Shown here: positions 1-5,983 of the stretch, piece by piece | How the letters are laid out: the number at the start of each line of letters is the position of its first letter | How positions within the stretch are numbered: position 1 is the first letter of the stretch | The notes under the pieces: generated by a model | Seen by the model: only the letters and a program-made list of their open reading frames with translations | What the model was told of the DNA's origin: nothing | Database searches by the model: none | Program-made: the position numbers and the translations under genes | Source of the DNA: Legionella genomosp. 1 | GTDB lineage: Bacteria > Pseudomonadota > Gammaproteobacteria > Legionellales > Legionellaceae | Assembly (NCBI GenBank): GCA_945901145.1 | Contig: CAMDJY010000079.1 | Span: 1-7,196, forward strand | DNA length: 7,196 nucleotides | Direction of reading: 5' to 3'

Positions 1-116
1 TAGTAAGTTTGGATGAACAAGTGATCAAAGTTCAATTGTCAGAAGGCTTGGAAGTCAGGCTAAAGCGCCATGCTGTAAGTTCTGTATTGCCCAAAGGTAC
101 GTTAAAAGCCCTATAA
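1..116 (+). CDS. yajC: YajC, Sec translocon accessory subunit (3' end only)
   Basis: The first 116 bases carry the last 37 codons of a reading frame that starts before the window and ends at TAA 114-116. The visible protein reads VSLDEQVIKVQLSEGLEVRL and ends RHAVSSVLPKGTLKAL. This matches the cytoplasmic C-terminal part of YajC, where a short beta-rich stretch ends in a 'V..VLPKGTLK.L' tail. YajC is a small inner-membrane protein with one N-terminal membrane helix that associates with SecDF and SecYEG. The membrane helix is outside the window. It lies 17 bp upstream of secD on the same strand, the standard yajC-secD-secF operon order, and this context is the main support for so short a fragment. 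Confidence 0.9.
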   Translation, partial: VSLDEQVIKVQLSEGLEVRLKRHAVSSVLPKGTLKAL

Positions 117-133
117 AAGCCACTGAGATTTTT

Positions 134-1969
134 ATGCAAAATACATATCCTTTATGGAAAAATCTATTACTTATTGTGATGGCGATTGTTGCTTTGATTT
201 ATGCACTGCCGAATTTGTACAGTGAAGATCCGGCGTTGCAAATTTCATCACAGACGCCTGATCAGGTTAAGGCGTTGTTGGACAAGGCACATATTCCTTT
301 TAAACGCATGGATATCAACGATGGCCGTTTAGAGGTGCGTTTTGCTTCGACGGATATACAGTTGCATGCGCGAGATTTGATAAAACAGACGTTGAACTCT
401 GACGTAACCGTCGCTTTGAATCTGTTACCCTCTACGCCGGCTTGGCTGCGTGCGCTCCAGGCAGAACCCATGAAGCAGGGTTTAGATTTACGCGGTGGGG
501 TGCATTTTTTACTTGAAGTTGATGTGGATGGGGTAATTACGCGGCGGTATGAAGGGCTCACCAAATCCATGGGACAGACGTTACGCGATGCTGGTGTCCG
601 TTATACCAGCCTGCGTTATGTTGCGCATCAAGGTGTTGAAATTAGATTTAAAACGCTTGGGTTACGCGATGAAGCGTTTCGGGTATTAAGTGAAAAAGCA
701 CCTGGGTTGAATTATAGCAAACCCAAGGATGAATCTTTGATAAATATCGTATTACCTGAACTTGAATTAGACACAATTCGTCAAAATACTATTGAACAGA
801 CGATGACAATTTTACGTAAACGCGTGAATGAGTTAGGCGTTGGCGAAGCAGTGGTTCAACAGCAAGGTGCCACGCGTGTTGCCGTTGATTTGCCAGGCAT
901 TCAAGATGCGGCACGCGCAAATCAAATATTAGGCGGAACAGCAACGTTGCAATTTCATCTGGTTGACCATGAGCATGATGCGATGGTTGCTAAACAGACG
1001 GGTGTTGTGCCTATAGACAGCAAATTATACATCATGGATGGTCGGCCGATTCTGTTAAAGCGGCAAGTGGTATTAAGTGGCGATTCGATTACCAGCGCAA
1101 CCTCAAGTTTTGATCAAGATACAGCCGGCCCTGCGGTTGCGATTCATTTAGGTGGCGGTGGTGAAGCTTTTTTTACCAAAGTAACGCGTGAAAATATTGG
1201 TAGGCGTCTTGCGATTGTTTATGTTGAATCTAAGACAGTGACTGAAGGAGATGGTGACTCTGCGCAACATATTACGCACCGTGAAGAGCGCGTGATCAGT
1301 GCGCCAGTCATTAATAGTGCACTGGGTAGTCAATTTCAAATTACTGGGATGCCGAATGCCAAAGAAGCAAGTAACTTGGCTTTATTATTAAGAGCAGGTG
1401 CTTTACCGACGGTAATCTACCCGATTGAGGAGCGCACGGTTGGTCCGACTTTAGGGCGAGAAAATATTCATCGAGGGATAGTGTCATTAGCAGTTGGCAT
1501 GGGGTTAATTCTCGTGATTATGATGATTTATTATCGCATGTTTGGTCTGATTGCAAATATTGCATTATTTTTGAATTTGATTTTTTTGTGTGCGCTGCTT
1601 TCGATGTTAGGTGCGACCTTGACCTTGCCAGGGATTGCAGGAATTGTCTTAACCGTCGGGATGGCAGTTGATGCCAATGTCTTGATCAATGAACGTATTC
1701 GTGAAGAATTACGTTCTGGCGTGTCAGTCCAGTCTGCAATTTATGCAGGGTATGAACGTGCATTTGCAACTATTTTGGATGCAAATATTACGACATTTAT
1801 TGTGGCTGTTGTTCTGTTTTCAGTTGGAACAGGCCCGGTCCGTGGCTTTGCCGTCACACTGTCTCTTGGTCTACTGACGTCGATGATCACGGGCGTTACT
1901 TATACACGTGCGATTGTGAATTGGCTTTATGGCACAGGTCATCCTAAAAAATTATCGATAGGTCTTTGA
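134..1969 (+). CDS. secD: SecD, protein-export membrane protein
   Basis: SecD is the larger half of the SecDF complex, which uses the proton gradient to help pull preproteins across the inner membrane after SecA-driven translocation. The 611-residue length is close to that of E. coli SecD (about 615). One membrane helix lies near residues 9-28. A long periplasmic region follows and opens with the family signature MKQGLDLRGG at 113-122. Five more helices lie at about 450-592. The conserved helix-4 motif GMAVDANVLINERIREE starts at residue 509 and includes the proton-path aspartate D513. The ATG at 134 has a modest GAG (125-127) six bases upstream. The gene follows yajC by 17 bp, and its stop codon overlaps the secF ribosome-binding site, so the three genes are probably one transcript. 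No promoter is visible in the short gaps. Nothing is missing or broken. Confidence 0.98.
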   Translation: MQNTYPLWKNLLLIVMAIVALIYALPNLYSEDPALQISSQTPDQVKALLDKAHIPFKRMDINDGRLEVRFASTDIQLHARDLIKQTLNSDVTVALNLLPSTPAWLRALQAEPMKQGLDLRGGVHFLLEVDVDGVITRRYEGLTKSMGQTLRDAGVRYTSLRYVAHQGVEIRFKTLGLRDEAFRVLSEKAPGLNYSKPKDESLINIVLPELELDTIRQNTIEQTMTILRKRVNELGVGEAVVQQQGATRVAVDLPGIQDAARANQILGGTATLQFHLVDHEHDAMVAKQTGVVPIDSKLYIMDGRPILLKRQVVLSGDSITSATSSFDQDTAGPAVAIHLGGGGEAFFTKVTRENIGRRLAIVYVESKTVTEGDGDSAQHITHREERVISAPVINSALGSQFQITGMPNAKEASNLALLLRAGALPTVIYPIEERTVGPTLGRENIHRGIVSLAVGMGLILVIMMIYYRMFGLIANIALFLNLIFLCALLSMLGATLTLPGIAGIVLTVGMAVDANVLINERIREELRSGVSVQSAIYAGYERAFATILDANITTFIVAVVLFSVGTGPVRGFAVTLSLGLLTSMITGVTYTRAIVNWLYGTGHPKKLSIGL

Positions 1970-1974
1970 AGGAG
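1969..1974 (+). promoter_or_regulatory. secF Shine-Dalgarno overlapping the secD stop
   Basis: AAGGAG lies five bases before the secF ATG at 1980, and its first A is the last base of the secD stop codon TGA (1967-1969). Ribosomes ending secD therefore finish on the secF initiation site. This suggests translational coupling that keeps the two subunits balanced. Confidence 0.85.
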
Positions 1975-1979
1975 TTTTT

Positions 1980-2897
1980 ATGGAGCTGTTTAATCCGCAA
2001 TCGAATGTTGATTTTATGGGTGCACGTCGCTGGACTGCTTTGTTATCTACATTGATTTTTATTGTTTCAATCACAGCACTTATCGTTAATGGATTAAATT
2101 GGGGCTTGGATTTTACTGGGGGGACACAAGTAGAAGTGACTTATCCTGAAGCCGCTGATCTTGATCAAATACGTGCAAGTTTATCTGCTAAAGGGTTTAA
2201 CGAAGCTCAGGTGATTCGTTACGGTGCTTCAAATGATGTCTTGATTAATATTGCGCCACGTGAGGGTCAAAATCAGACAGCGCTGGTTGCAGCGATGATG
2301 CAAGCTTTACCCGGAGCAATTAAGCAGCGTGTTGATTACGTCGGTCCCCAAGTTGGCTCTGAGTTAGCGACTAAAGGTGCACTTGCAATTATCGTCTCGT
2401 TATTGGCGACTATGATTTATATTGCTATGCGTTTTGAATACCGTTTAGCATTGAGTTCGGCTGTTGCCCTGGTGCATGATCCAATCTTAATTCTCGGTAT
2501 TTTTGCGCTATTTCATATCGAGTTTGATTTGAAAGCGTTGGCAGGCTTGTTGGCTGTGATTGGTTATTCGCTGAATGATACTATTGTTGTGTTTGACCGG
2601 GTGCGGGAAAATTTTGTGAAGTTGCGTCGGGGTACACCTGTTGAAATCATGAATATTTCGATTAACCAAACTTTGTCTAGAACAATTATGACATCGTTTC
2701 TGACACTCTGCGTTGTTGTCGCTCTTTTTATTTATGGTGGCGAGACTATTCATGGGTTTGCGCTTGCTTTAATGATCGGGATTTTGGTCGGAACCTATTC
2801 TTCAATTTATGTTGCTGGCGCTTTAGCAATTGTCATGGGGTTGGACAAAAAAGACTTTTTACCTTCGGTTCGTAAAGCCGCTAATGATGATTTATAA
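1980..2897 (+). CDS. secF: SecF, protein-export membrane protein
   Basis: SecF pairs with SecD in the inner membrane as the smaller subunit of the export motor. The product is 305 residues; E. coli SecF is about 323. A first membrane helix lies near residues 19-37, followed directly by the family motif WGLDFTGGTQVEV (41-53). A short periplasmic domain ends with VGPQVGSEL (121-129). Five further helices fill about 133-287, including GYSLNDTIVVFDRVREN (195-211), where D200 is the conserved transmembrane acidic residue. The start is well fixed by AAGGAG five bases upstream. Its last six bases, TTATAA, are also the last six bases of the opposing zapD gene. A long stem-loop in the RNA covers this stop codon and is listed separately. 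Confidence 0.98.
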   Translation: MELFNPQSNVDFMGARRWTALLSTLIFIVSITALIVNGLNWGLDFTGGTQVEVTYPEAADLDQIRASLSAKGFNEAQVIRYGASNDVLINIAPREGQNQTALVAAMMQALPGAIKQRVDYVGPQVGSELATKGALAIIVSLLATMIYIAMRFEYRLALSSAVALVHDPILILGIFALFHIEFDLKALAGLLAVIGYSLNDTIVVFDRVRENFVKLRRGTPVEIMNISINQTLSRTIMTSFLTLCVVVALFIYGGETIHGFALALMIGILVGTYSSIYVAGALAIVMGLDKKDFLPSVRKAANDDL

Positions 2898-2940
2898 CTG
2901 AGATATCGATAAATCTACAGTCATATCTTGGTTATGAATT
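2889..2940 (+). other. 18-bp stem-loop across the secF stop codon
   Basis: Bases 2889-2906 can pair without interruption with 2923-2940, leaving a 16-base loop. I count 14 Watson-Crick pairs, mostly A-U, and four G-U wobbles (2889/2940, 2893/2936, 2899/2930, 2900/2929). The wobbles become A-C mismatches on the other strand, so the full hairpin forms only in RNA reading in the secF direction. There is no proper U-run after it, so it is not a classic intrinsic terminator. It could protect the 3' end of the secDF message, mark a Rho-dependent or processed end, or be chance in an AT-rich region. It lies inside the 3' end of the zapD coding sequence. Confidence 0.4.
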
Positions 2941-3638
2941 TCGCGCATGGAATTGACGTCGCACAAACGTATGCTAAACCCATGATGACCGACTTGCATT
3001 TTTGGAGCAATGCTACTGCTTTTGTTCATGCGGACCATAATAAGTTGACAAGCGGTTTTGGATGGGATGGGACATTGATAGAAGCCATTGATGAGCATGA
3101 CTGTCTCAAAGGTTGCCGTTTCTCTAAAAAGAGATAAATACACTGAAACAGTATCGTTGAGTGCTTTTAATTGTTTTAACCAAAGCGCGAGATCTTTTTG
3201 CCGGGGTTTAGCATCGTTTTCAAGCCAAAGTAGGAGTTGTGGTGAATATAATTCGCAGTCAATACTATGGGCGGATTGCACCAAACGCATGGATTGTAAA
3301 AAAGGATCGTTATGGATATTTTCACCAAATCGTCCAACCAAATGACTCAAGATTTGGATTTGCACGAATAACTTGGCAAAAGCTGTATTGGGTAAGCTCA
3401 CAGTTGATTTATTTAATGCATGCTCAATGCGCATGAATTCTTTTAAAAAACGGCTTTTTAATTCTGGTTTTTCAATTAATTTAATAATTTCAAAAATATT
3501 GTTGAGTGCATAGTGATGAATCACTGGGTGAGTTTCTTGACAAGCTTCTTGTATAGTCAGAATCAAGCGCTCAATACGCAGTGCGACTTTTGGTAAGTAT
3601 TGAGTTGCTAATTGAAAGATGATGGTATTATCGTGCAT
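2892..3638 (-). CDS. zapD: ZapD, FtsZ-bundling cell division protein (divergent)
   Basis: ZapD (YacF, DUF1342) is a soluble mainly helical protein that crosslinks FtsZ filaments at the division ring. The 248-residue product matches E. coli ZapD (247) along its length. Visible matches include LRIERL near residue 20, KSRFLKEFMR near 61-70, WL at 128-129, the nearly invariant NGFYQ (184-188) and GFSIR (210-214). I chose the ATG at 3636-3638 because MHDNTIIFQL lines up with the start of E. coli ZapD and a likely promoter lies just upstream. A longer frame from 3731 would add 31 residues without family similarity and start at the edge of that promoter. Several residues reported as important for FtsZ bundling in E. 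coli are changed here, so function is likely but not certain. The usual neighbours coaE and yacG are absent. The gene converges on secF with a 6-bp overlap. Confidence 0.9.
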   Translation of the reverse strand: MHDNTIIFQLATQYLPKVALRIERLILTIQEACQETHPVIHHYALNNIFEIIKLIEKPELKSRFLKEFMRIEHALNKSTVSLPNTAFAKLFVQIQILSHLVGRFGENIHNDPFLQSMRLVQSAHSIDCELYSPQLLLWLENDAKPRQKDLALWLKQLKALNDTVSVYLSLFRETATFETVMLINGFYQCPIPSKTACQLIMVRMNKSSSIAPKMQVGHHGFSIRLCDVNSMREIHNQDMTVDLSISQL

Positions 3639-3702
3639 ATGGATCCGGCTATCCCTAGCTTTTTTGAAAAGACTAACACAGAAACGGACAAAATTCTCGT
3701 AA

Positions 3703-3731
3703 AATGTATTGTAATCAGATAGAATTTGCAA
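3703..3731 (-). promoter_or_regulatory. Likely zapD promoter
   Basis: Read on the minus strand, TTGCAA (3726-3731) and TACATT (3703-3708) are separated by exactly 17 bases. Each box matches 4 of 6 bases of the sigma-70 consensus. Transcription would begin near 3696, giving a leader of about 58 bases before the chosen zapD start at 3638. This is a prediction from motif and position only. Confidence 0.4.
3720..3725 (+). promoter_or_regulatory. Possible hpt -10 box
   Basis: TAGAAT matches five of six bases of the -10 consensus and would place the transcript start near 3732, about 26 bases before hpt. The -35 position is weak (TCGTAA, 3697-3702). TAAAAT at 3700-3705 is an alternative, also with no good -35. 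The box sits against the -35 of the opposing zapD promoter, so the two could interfere. Confidence 0.25.
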
Positions 3732-3748
3732 CTTCCCTGACGTACCTT

Positions 3749-3752
3749 GGAG
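3749..3752 (+). promoter_or_regulatory. hpt Shine-Dalgarno
   Basis: GGAG five bases before the ATG at 3758 fixes this start over an in-frame ATG 54 bases upstream (3704), which would add 18 residues with no family similarity and reach into the promoter region. Confidence 0.75.
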
Positions 3753-3757
3753 TTTTC

Positions 3758-4318
3758 ATGAGTATACCCAGTCATATTCAAGAAGTTTATGATAAATCAA
3801 CCCAGCTTTTTTCGACGACTGAAGTAGAAGCTGCTTTAGATAAAATGGCAGTGGAGATTCGTGAAGTTTTACATGATAAAAATCCTATTCTTTTATGTGT
3901 GATGATTGGTGGCTTAGTGCCTTTAGGTAATCTTTTACCGCGTTTAGATTTCGCTTTGGAAGTTGATTATCTTCATGCTACTCGGTACCGTGGTGAAATT
4001 GAAGGTGGTGCGTTGCATTGGAAAGTCAAACCAACGCTTTCATTAAAAGACAGAACGGTGTTAATTGTAGATGATATCTTAGATGCAGGGGTGACATTGG
4101 CTGCCATTGTTGATGAAGTCAAAGCATTAGGCGCATCTGACGTTCAAACTGCAGTTTTGGTTGATAAGCATCATCGTCGTGCAAAAAATGGTTTACAGCA
4201 TGCAGATTTTGTCGGCCTCGAAGTTGATGATCATTACATATTTGGCTACGGTATGGACTACAATGAATATTTAAGAAATGCACCAGGTATTTTTGTTGTT
4301 GCCCCTGAGCATGAGTAA
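3758..4318 (+). CDS. hpt: Hypoxanthine-guanine phosphoribosyltransferase
   Basis: This cytoplasmic purine-salvage enzyme joins hypoxanthine or guanine to PRPP to make IMP or GMP. The 186-residue product begins [10 protein letters not shown] and matches the group found in Pseudomonas, Xanthomonas and betaproteobacteria. The PRPP-binding loop is [14 protein letters not shown] (101-114), with acidic D105/D106 and the catalytic-base position D109. K137 in VLVDK is at the purine-contact position. The C-terminal segment [19 protein letters not shown] forms the base-binding hood. The flexible-loop region around YLHATRYRG (71-79) is also typical. It stands alone: divergent from zapD with 119 bp between, and convergent with the L,D-transpeptidase gene, their stop codons 13 bp apart. 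No terminator hairpin is evident in that gap. Exact preference between hypoxanthine, guanine and xanthine cannot be read from sequence. Confidence 0.95.
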   Translation: MSIPSHIQEVYDKSTQLFSTTEVEAALDKMAVEIREVLHDKNPILLCVMIGGLVPLGNLLPRLDFALEVDYLHATRYRGEIEGGALHWKVKPTLSLKDRTVLIVDDILDAGVTLAAIVDEVKALGASDVQTAVLVDKHHRRAKNGLQHADFVGLEVDDHYIFGYGMDYNEYLRNAPGIFVVAPEHE

Positions 4319-4331
4319 AAGCGCTGAGGAC

Positions 4332-5057
4332 TTAAGTTAGCCGATTTGATAATGGAAATGCTGAGAGCGCATGTCCAATATTTTGATAGAGTTCTGGCAG
4401 CCATCTAGGTTGTGCGAAGGTATTGGTTTCAGGTTTGCCTCGGCGTAAATCGTTTGGGGCAATAACTAACTTAACGTGATTGAGTCCCACTCTTCGGGTT
4501 AATAAAAACAATTGGTCAATGGCATGGTTACCTACAGCTAAGCAGCCCACTGATATAGATTTTCCATGAATAAAAATATTATTACCGAGTTTTTTGCGTC
4601 CATCTTTGCTTGCCTGAATCCGATCAAAATCATTGGGATAATTAATCATCATCGATAAATGCATGCGACTCAGAGGATTAAATGCAGTGAGTCGATAAAT
4701 GCCTTCCGGGATTTGGCGATCTCTTTCTTTTAATTTAGGACCTAAGCGTCCACTATTCGCTGTGAATGGATAAGTGTGAATGTGTCTCCAGGCATTTTGA
4801 TTATTTTTAGCCCAGAGTTGGACTTGTTGTTCTTTTTTAAATGCTAAAAGCGCAATATCTTTAGGCGGATAGTTGACTTTGGCTTGTGCGAAATAACGCA
4901 TCAATTCAGGCTCAGTAGGAACCCCATAGCGCTCAACTGCTTGATCAATGGCTTTATCTAAGTTAACCTTGTGCGCCATCGCATAGCATGGTGTAAAGCA
5001 GAAAAATAAAATAATCGTTAATAAGGTTTTCATAGAATTTAATAGTTTATTTGTCAT
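4332..5057 (-). CDS. Secreted L,D-transpeptidase family protein (YafK-like)
   Basis: The product has a YkuD-type catalytic domain of the YafK/DpaA branch. This fold uses a cysteine to make or break bonds at meso-diaminopimelate in peptidoglycan; E. coli YafK releases Braun lipoprotein from the wall. The first 26 residues form a signal peptide: lysines at 4 and 10, a hydrophobic core TLLTIILFFCF, and likely cleavage after CYA. The segment FTPC is a poor lipobox, so a lipoprotein is unlikely. The family segment GPKLKERDRQIPEGIYRL (106-123) is followed by the active site IHGKSISVGCLAVG (163-176), with catalytic C172 and H164. The arginine usual after the cysteine in classical SHGCxR enzymes is absent, as expected for the YafK branch. 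The 241-residue length fits YafK (about 246). ATG at 5031-5033, eight codons in, is a credible alternative start giving MKTLLTIILFF. Whether it acts as transpeptidase or amidase is open. Confidence 0.9.
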   Translation of the reverse strand: MTNKLLNSMKTLLTIILFFCFTPCYAMAHKVNLDKAIDQAVERYGVPTEPELMRYFAQAKVNYPPKDIALLAFKKEQQVQLWAKNNQNAWRHIHTYPFTANSGRLGPKLKERDRQIPEGIYRLTAFNPLSRMHLSMMINYPNDFDRIQASKDGRKKLGNNIFIHGKSISVGCLAVGNHAIDQLFLLTRRVGLNHVKLVIAPNDLRRGKPETNTFAQPRWLPELYQNIGHALSAFPLSNRLT

Positions 5058-5072
5058 ATGGTAACTTTATTA

Positions 5073-5101
5073 ATTATAAAGGTCAATTTATTTTCATTTA
5101 A
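5073..5101 (-). promoter_or_regulatory. Possible L,D-transpeptidase gene promoter
   Basis: On the minus strand a perfect TATAAT (5073-5078) lies 17 bases after a weak TTAAAT (5096-5101, 3 of 6 matches). Transcription would start near 5066, only about nine bases before the first ATG at 5057 but about 33 bases before the ATG at 5033. If the promoter is real it favours the shorter start. The region is AT-rich, so a chance match is possible. Confidence 0.4.
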
Positions 5102-5104
5102 CAG

Positions 5105-5114
5105 ATAAGCTTAT
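5105..5114. repeat. 10-bp perfect palindrome in divergent intergenic region
   Basis: ATAAGCTTAT is a perfect inverted repeat near the middle of the region between the L,D-transpeptidase and nitrilase-family genes. It lies just upstream of the likely minus-strand -35 box. It also lies between TTAACA (5098-5103) and TAAAAC (5119-5124), a poor, short-spaced plus-strand promoter candidate. It could be an operator for a dimeric regulator, but no second copy or known regulator site is recognised. Confidence 0.25.
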
Positions 5115-5163
5115 GTTCTAAAACTTAAACTGAACAGCGAAGTCTGTCTAGTTTTATTTTTAT

Positions 5164-5169
5164 AGGTGA
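5164..5169 (+). promoter_or_regulatory. Shine-Dalgarno that sets the nitrilase start
   Basis: AGGTGA, a strong match to the 16S anti-Shine-Dalgarno, ends five bases before GTG 5175. An upstream in-frame GTG at 5166 falls inside this motif, so it could not use it. This favours initiation at 5175. Confidence 0.65.
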
Positions 5170-5174
5170 ACATC

Positions 5175-5981
5175 GTGAATCGTGTTGCTGTTGCACAAAT
5201 GACAAGTTCTGCAAGTGTTGCGCAAAATCTTAATCAGCTTATTCAAATTTTTAGGCAAGCAGCTGAACAAGAGGTGAAGCTTTTATTGCTACCAGAAAAT
5301 TTTGCTTTTATGGGCTTACATGAGACCGATAAGCTCACGATTGCTGAGGTTGAGGGTGATGGTCGTATTCAATCATGCGTTTCTCATCTGGCGAGCCAGT
5401 ATGGCGTGTGGGTGATTGCAGGAACAATTCCATTAAAAGCTAACGATGGCCGTGTCTTTGCCAGTTGTTTAGTATTTGATGCTTTAGGTAAAACAGTTGC
5501 GCGTTATGACAAAATACATTTATTTGATGTGACTATTCCAGGAGGGGAGTTTCATCAAGAATCGCGTACGATTCATCCTGGTGAGAACATCATTGTTGTT
5601 GATACCCCAGTTGGGCGTGTGGGGCTCTCTGTGTGTTATGACTTACGTTTCCCCGAACTCTACAGACAATTGGTTTTACAACGCGCAGAAATATTAGCCG
5701 TGCCTTCGGCATTTACTGCAATGACAGGCGCTGCCCATTGGGAGCCTTTGTTGCGCGCACGGGCGATTGAAAATTTATCTTATGTGTTGGCGTCTAATCA
5801 AGCTGGCACGCATGAAAATGGCCGAGAAACTTATGGTCATAGTATGATTGTTGACCCTTGGGGGGAAATTTGTGCAGAGGCCAAAACAAATACCAGTTTA
5901 GTTATGGCTGAGATTGAGTTATCCTATCTTTTGAAATTACGTCAGCATTTTCCCTGTAATCAACATCATAAAATGGCTTAA
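5175..5981 (+). CDS. Carbon-nitrogen hydrolase, Nit1/YbeM type (probable deaminated glutathione amidase)
   Basis: This is a cytoplasmic nitrilase-superfamily amidase. Relatives of the Nit1/YbeM type remove deaminated glutathione, a damage product made by transaminases. From the GTG at 5175 the product is 268 residues. The catalytic triad is visible: E41 in LLPENF, K113 in RYDKIHLFD, and C154 in GLSVCYDLRFPELYR. The segment HWEPLLRARAIEN, followed by an S-N-Q strand and YGHSMIVDPWG, is also typical. The opening VAVAQMTSSASVAQNL is characteristic of this branch. GTG at 5166 would add only three residues. The stop is two bases before tldD, and this nitrilase-tldD pairing recurs in gammaproteobacteria, often with yhdP in front. 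Here yhdP is absent and a divergent L,D-transpeptidase gene occupies that side. Substrate identity is inferred from family, not shown by sequence. Confidence 0.93.
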   Translation: MNRVAVAQMTSSASVAQNLNQLIQIFRQAAEQEVKLLLLPENFAFMGLHETDKLTIAEVEGDGRIQSCVSHLASQYGVWVIAGTIPLKANDGRVFASCLVFDALGKTVARYDKIHLFDVTIPGGEFHQESRTIHPGENIIVVDTPVGRVGLSVCYDLRFPELYRQLVLQRAEILAVPSAFTAMTGAAHWEPLLRARAIENLSYVLASNQAGTHENGRETYGHSMIVDPWGEICAEAKTNTSLVMAEIELSYLLKLRQHFPCNQHHKMA

Positions 5982-5983
5982 AC

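Noticed and set aside
262..570. Minus-strand open frame of 102 codons inside secD
   Set aside because: Antisense to the conserved SecD periplasmic domain, with no family features or start signals.
2928..3436. Several plus-strand open frames between secF and hpt
   Set aside because: They are overlapping frames antisense to zapD, with no family resemblance and no ribosome-binding sites I could find.
3639..3731. N-terminal extension of zapD by 31 residues (ATG at 3731)
   Set aside because: The extra residues do not resemble ZapD proteins, the extension covers the likely zapD promoter, and the internal ATG aligns with the family start.
3704..3757. N-terminal extension of hpt by 18 residues
   Set aside because: GGAG is correctly spaced only for the ATG at 3758, and [10 protein letters not shown] matches the known start of this enzyme group.
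4319..4382. Possible terminator from GCGCT and AGCGC arms beyond the hpt stop
   Set aside because: Only about five pairs with a loop of more than 30 bases and no U-run; too weak to call.
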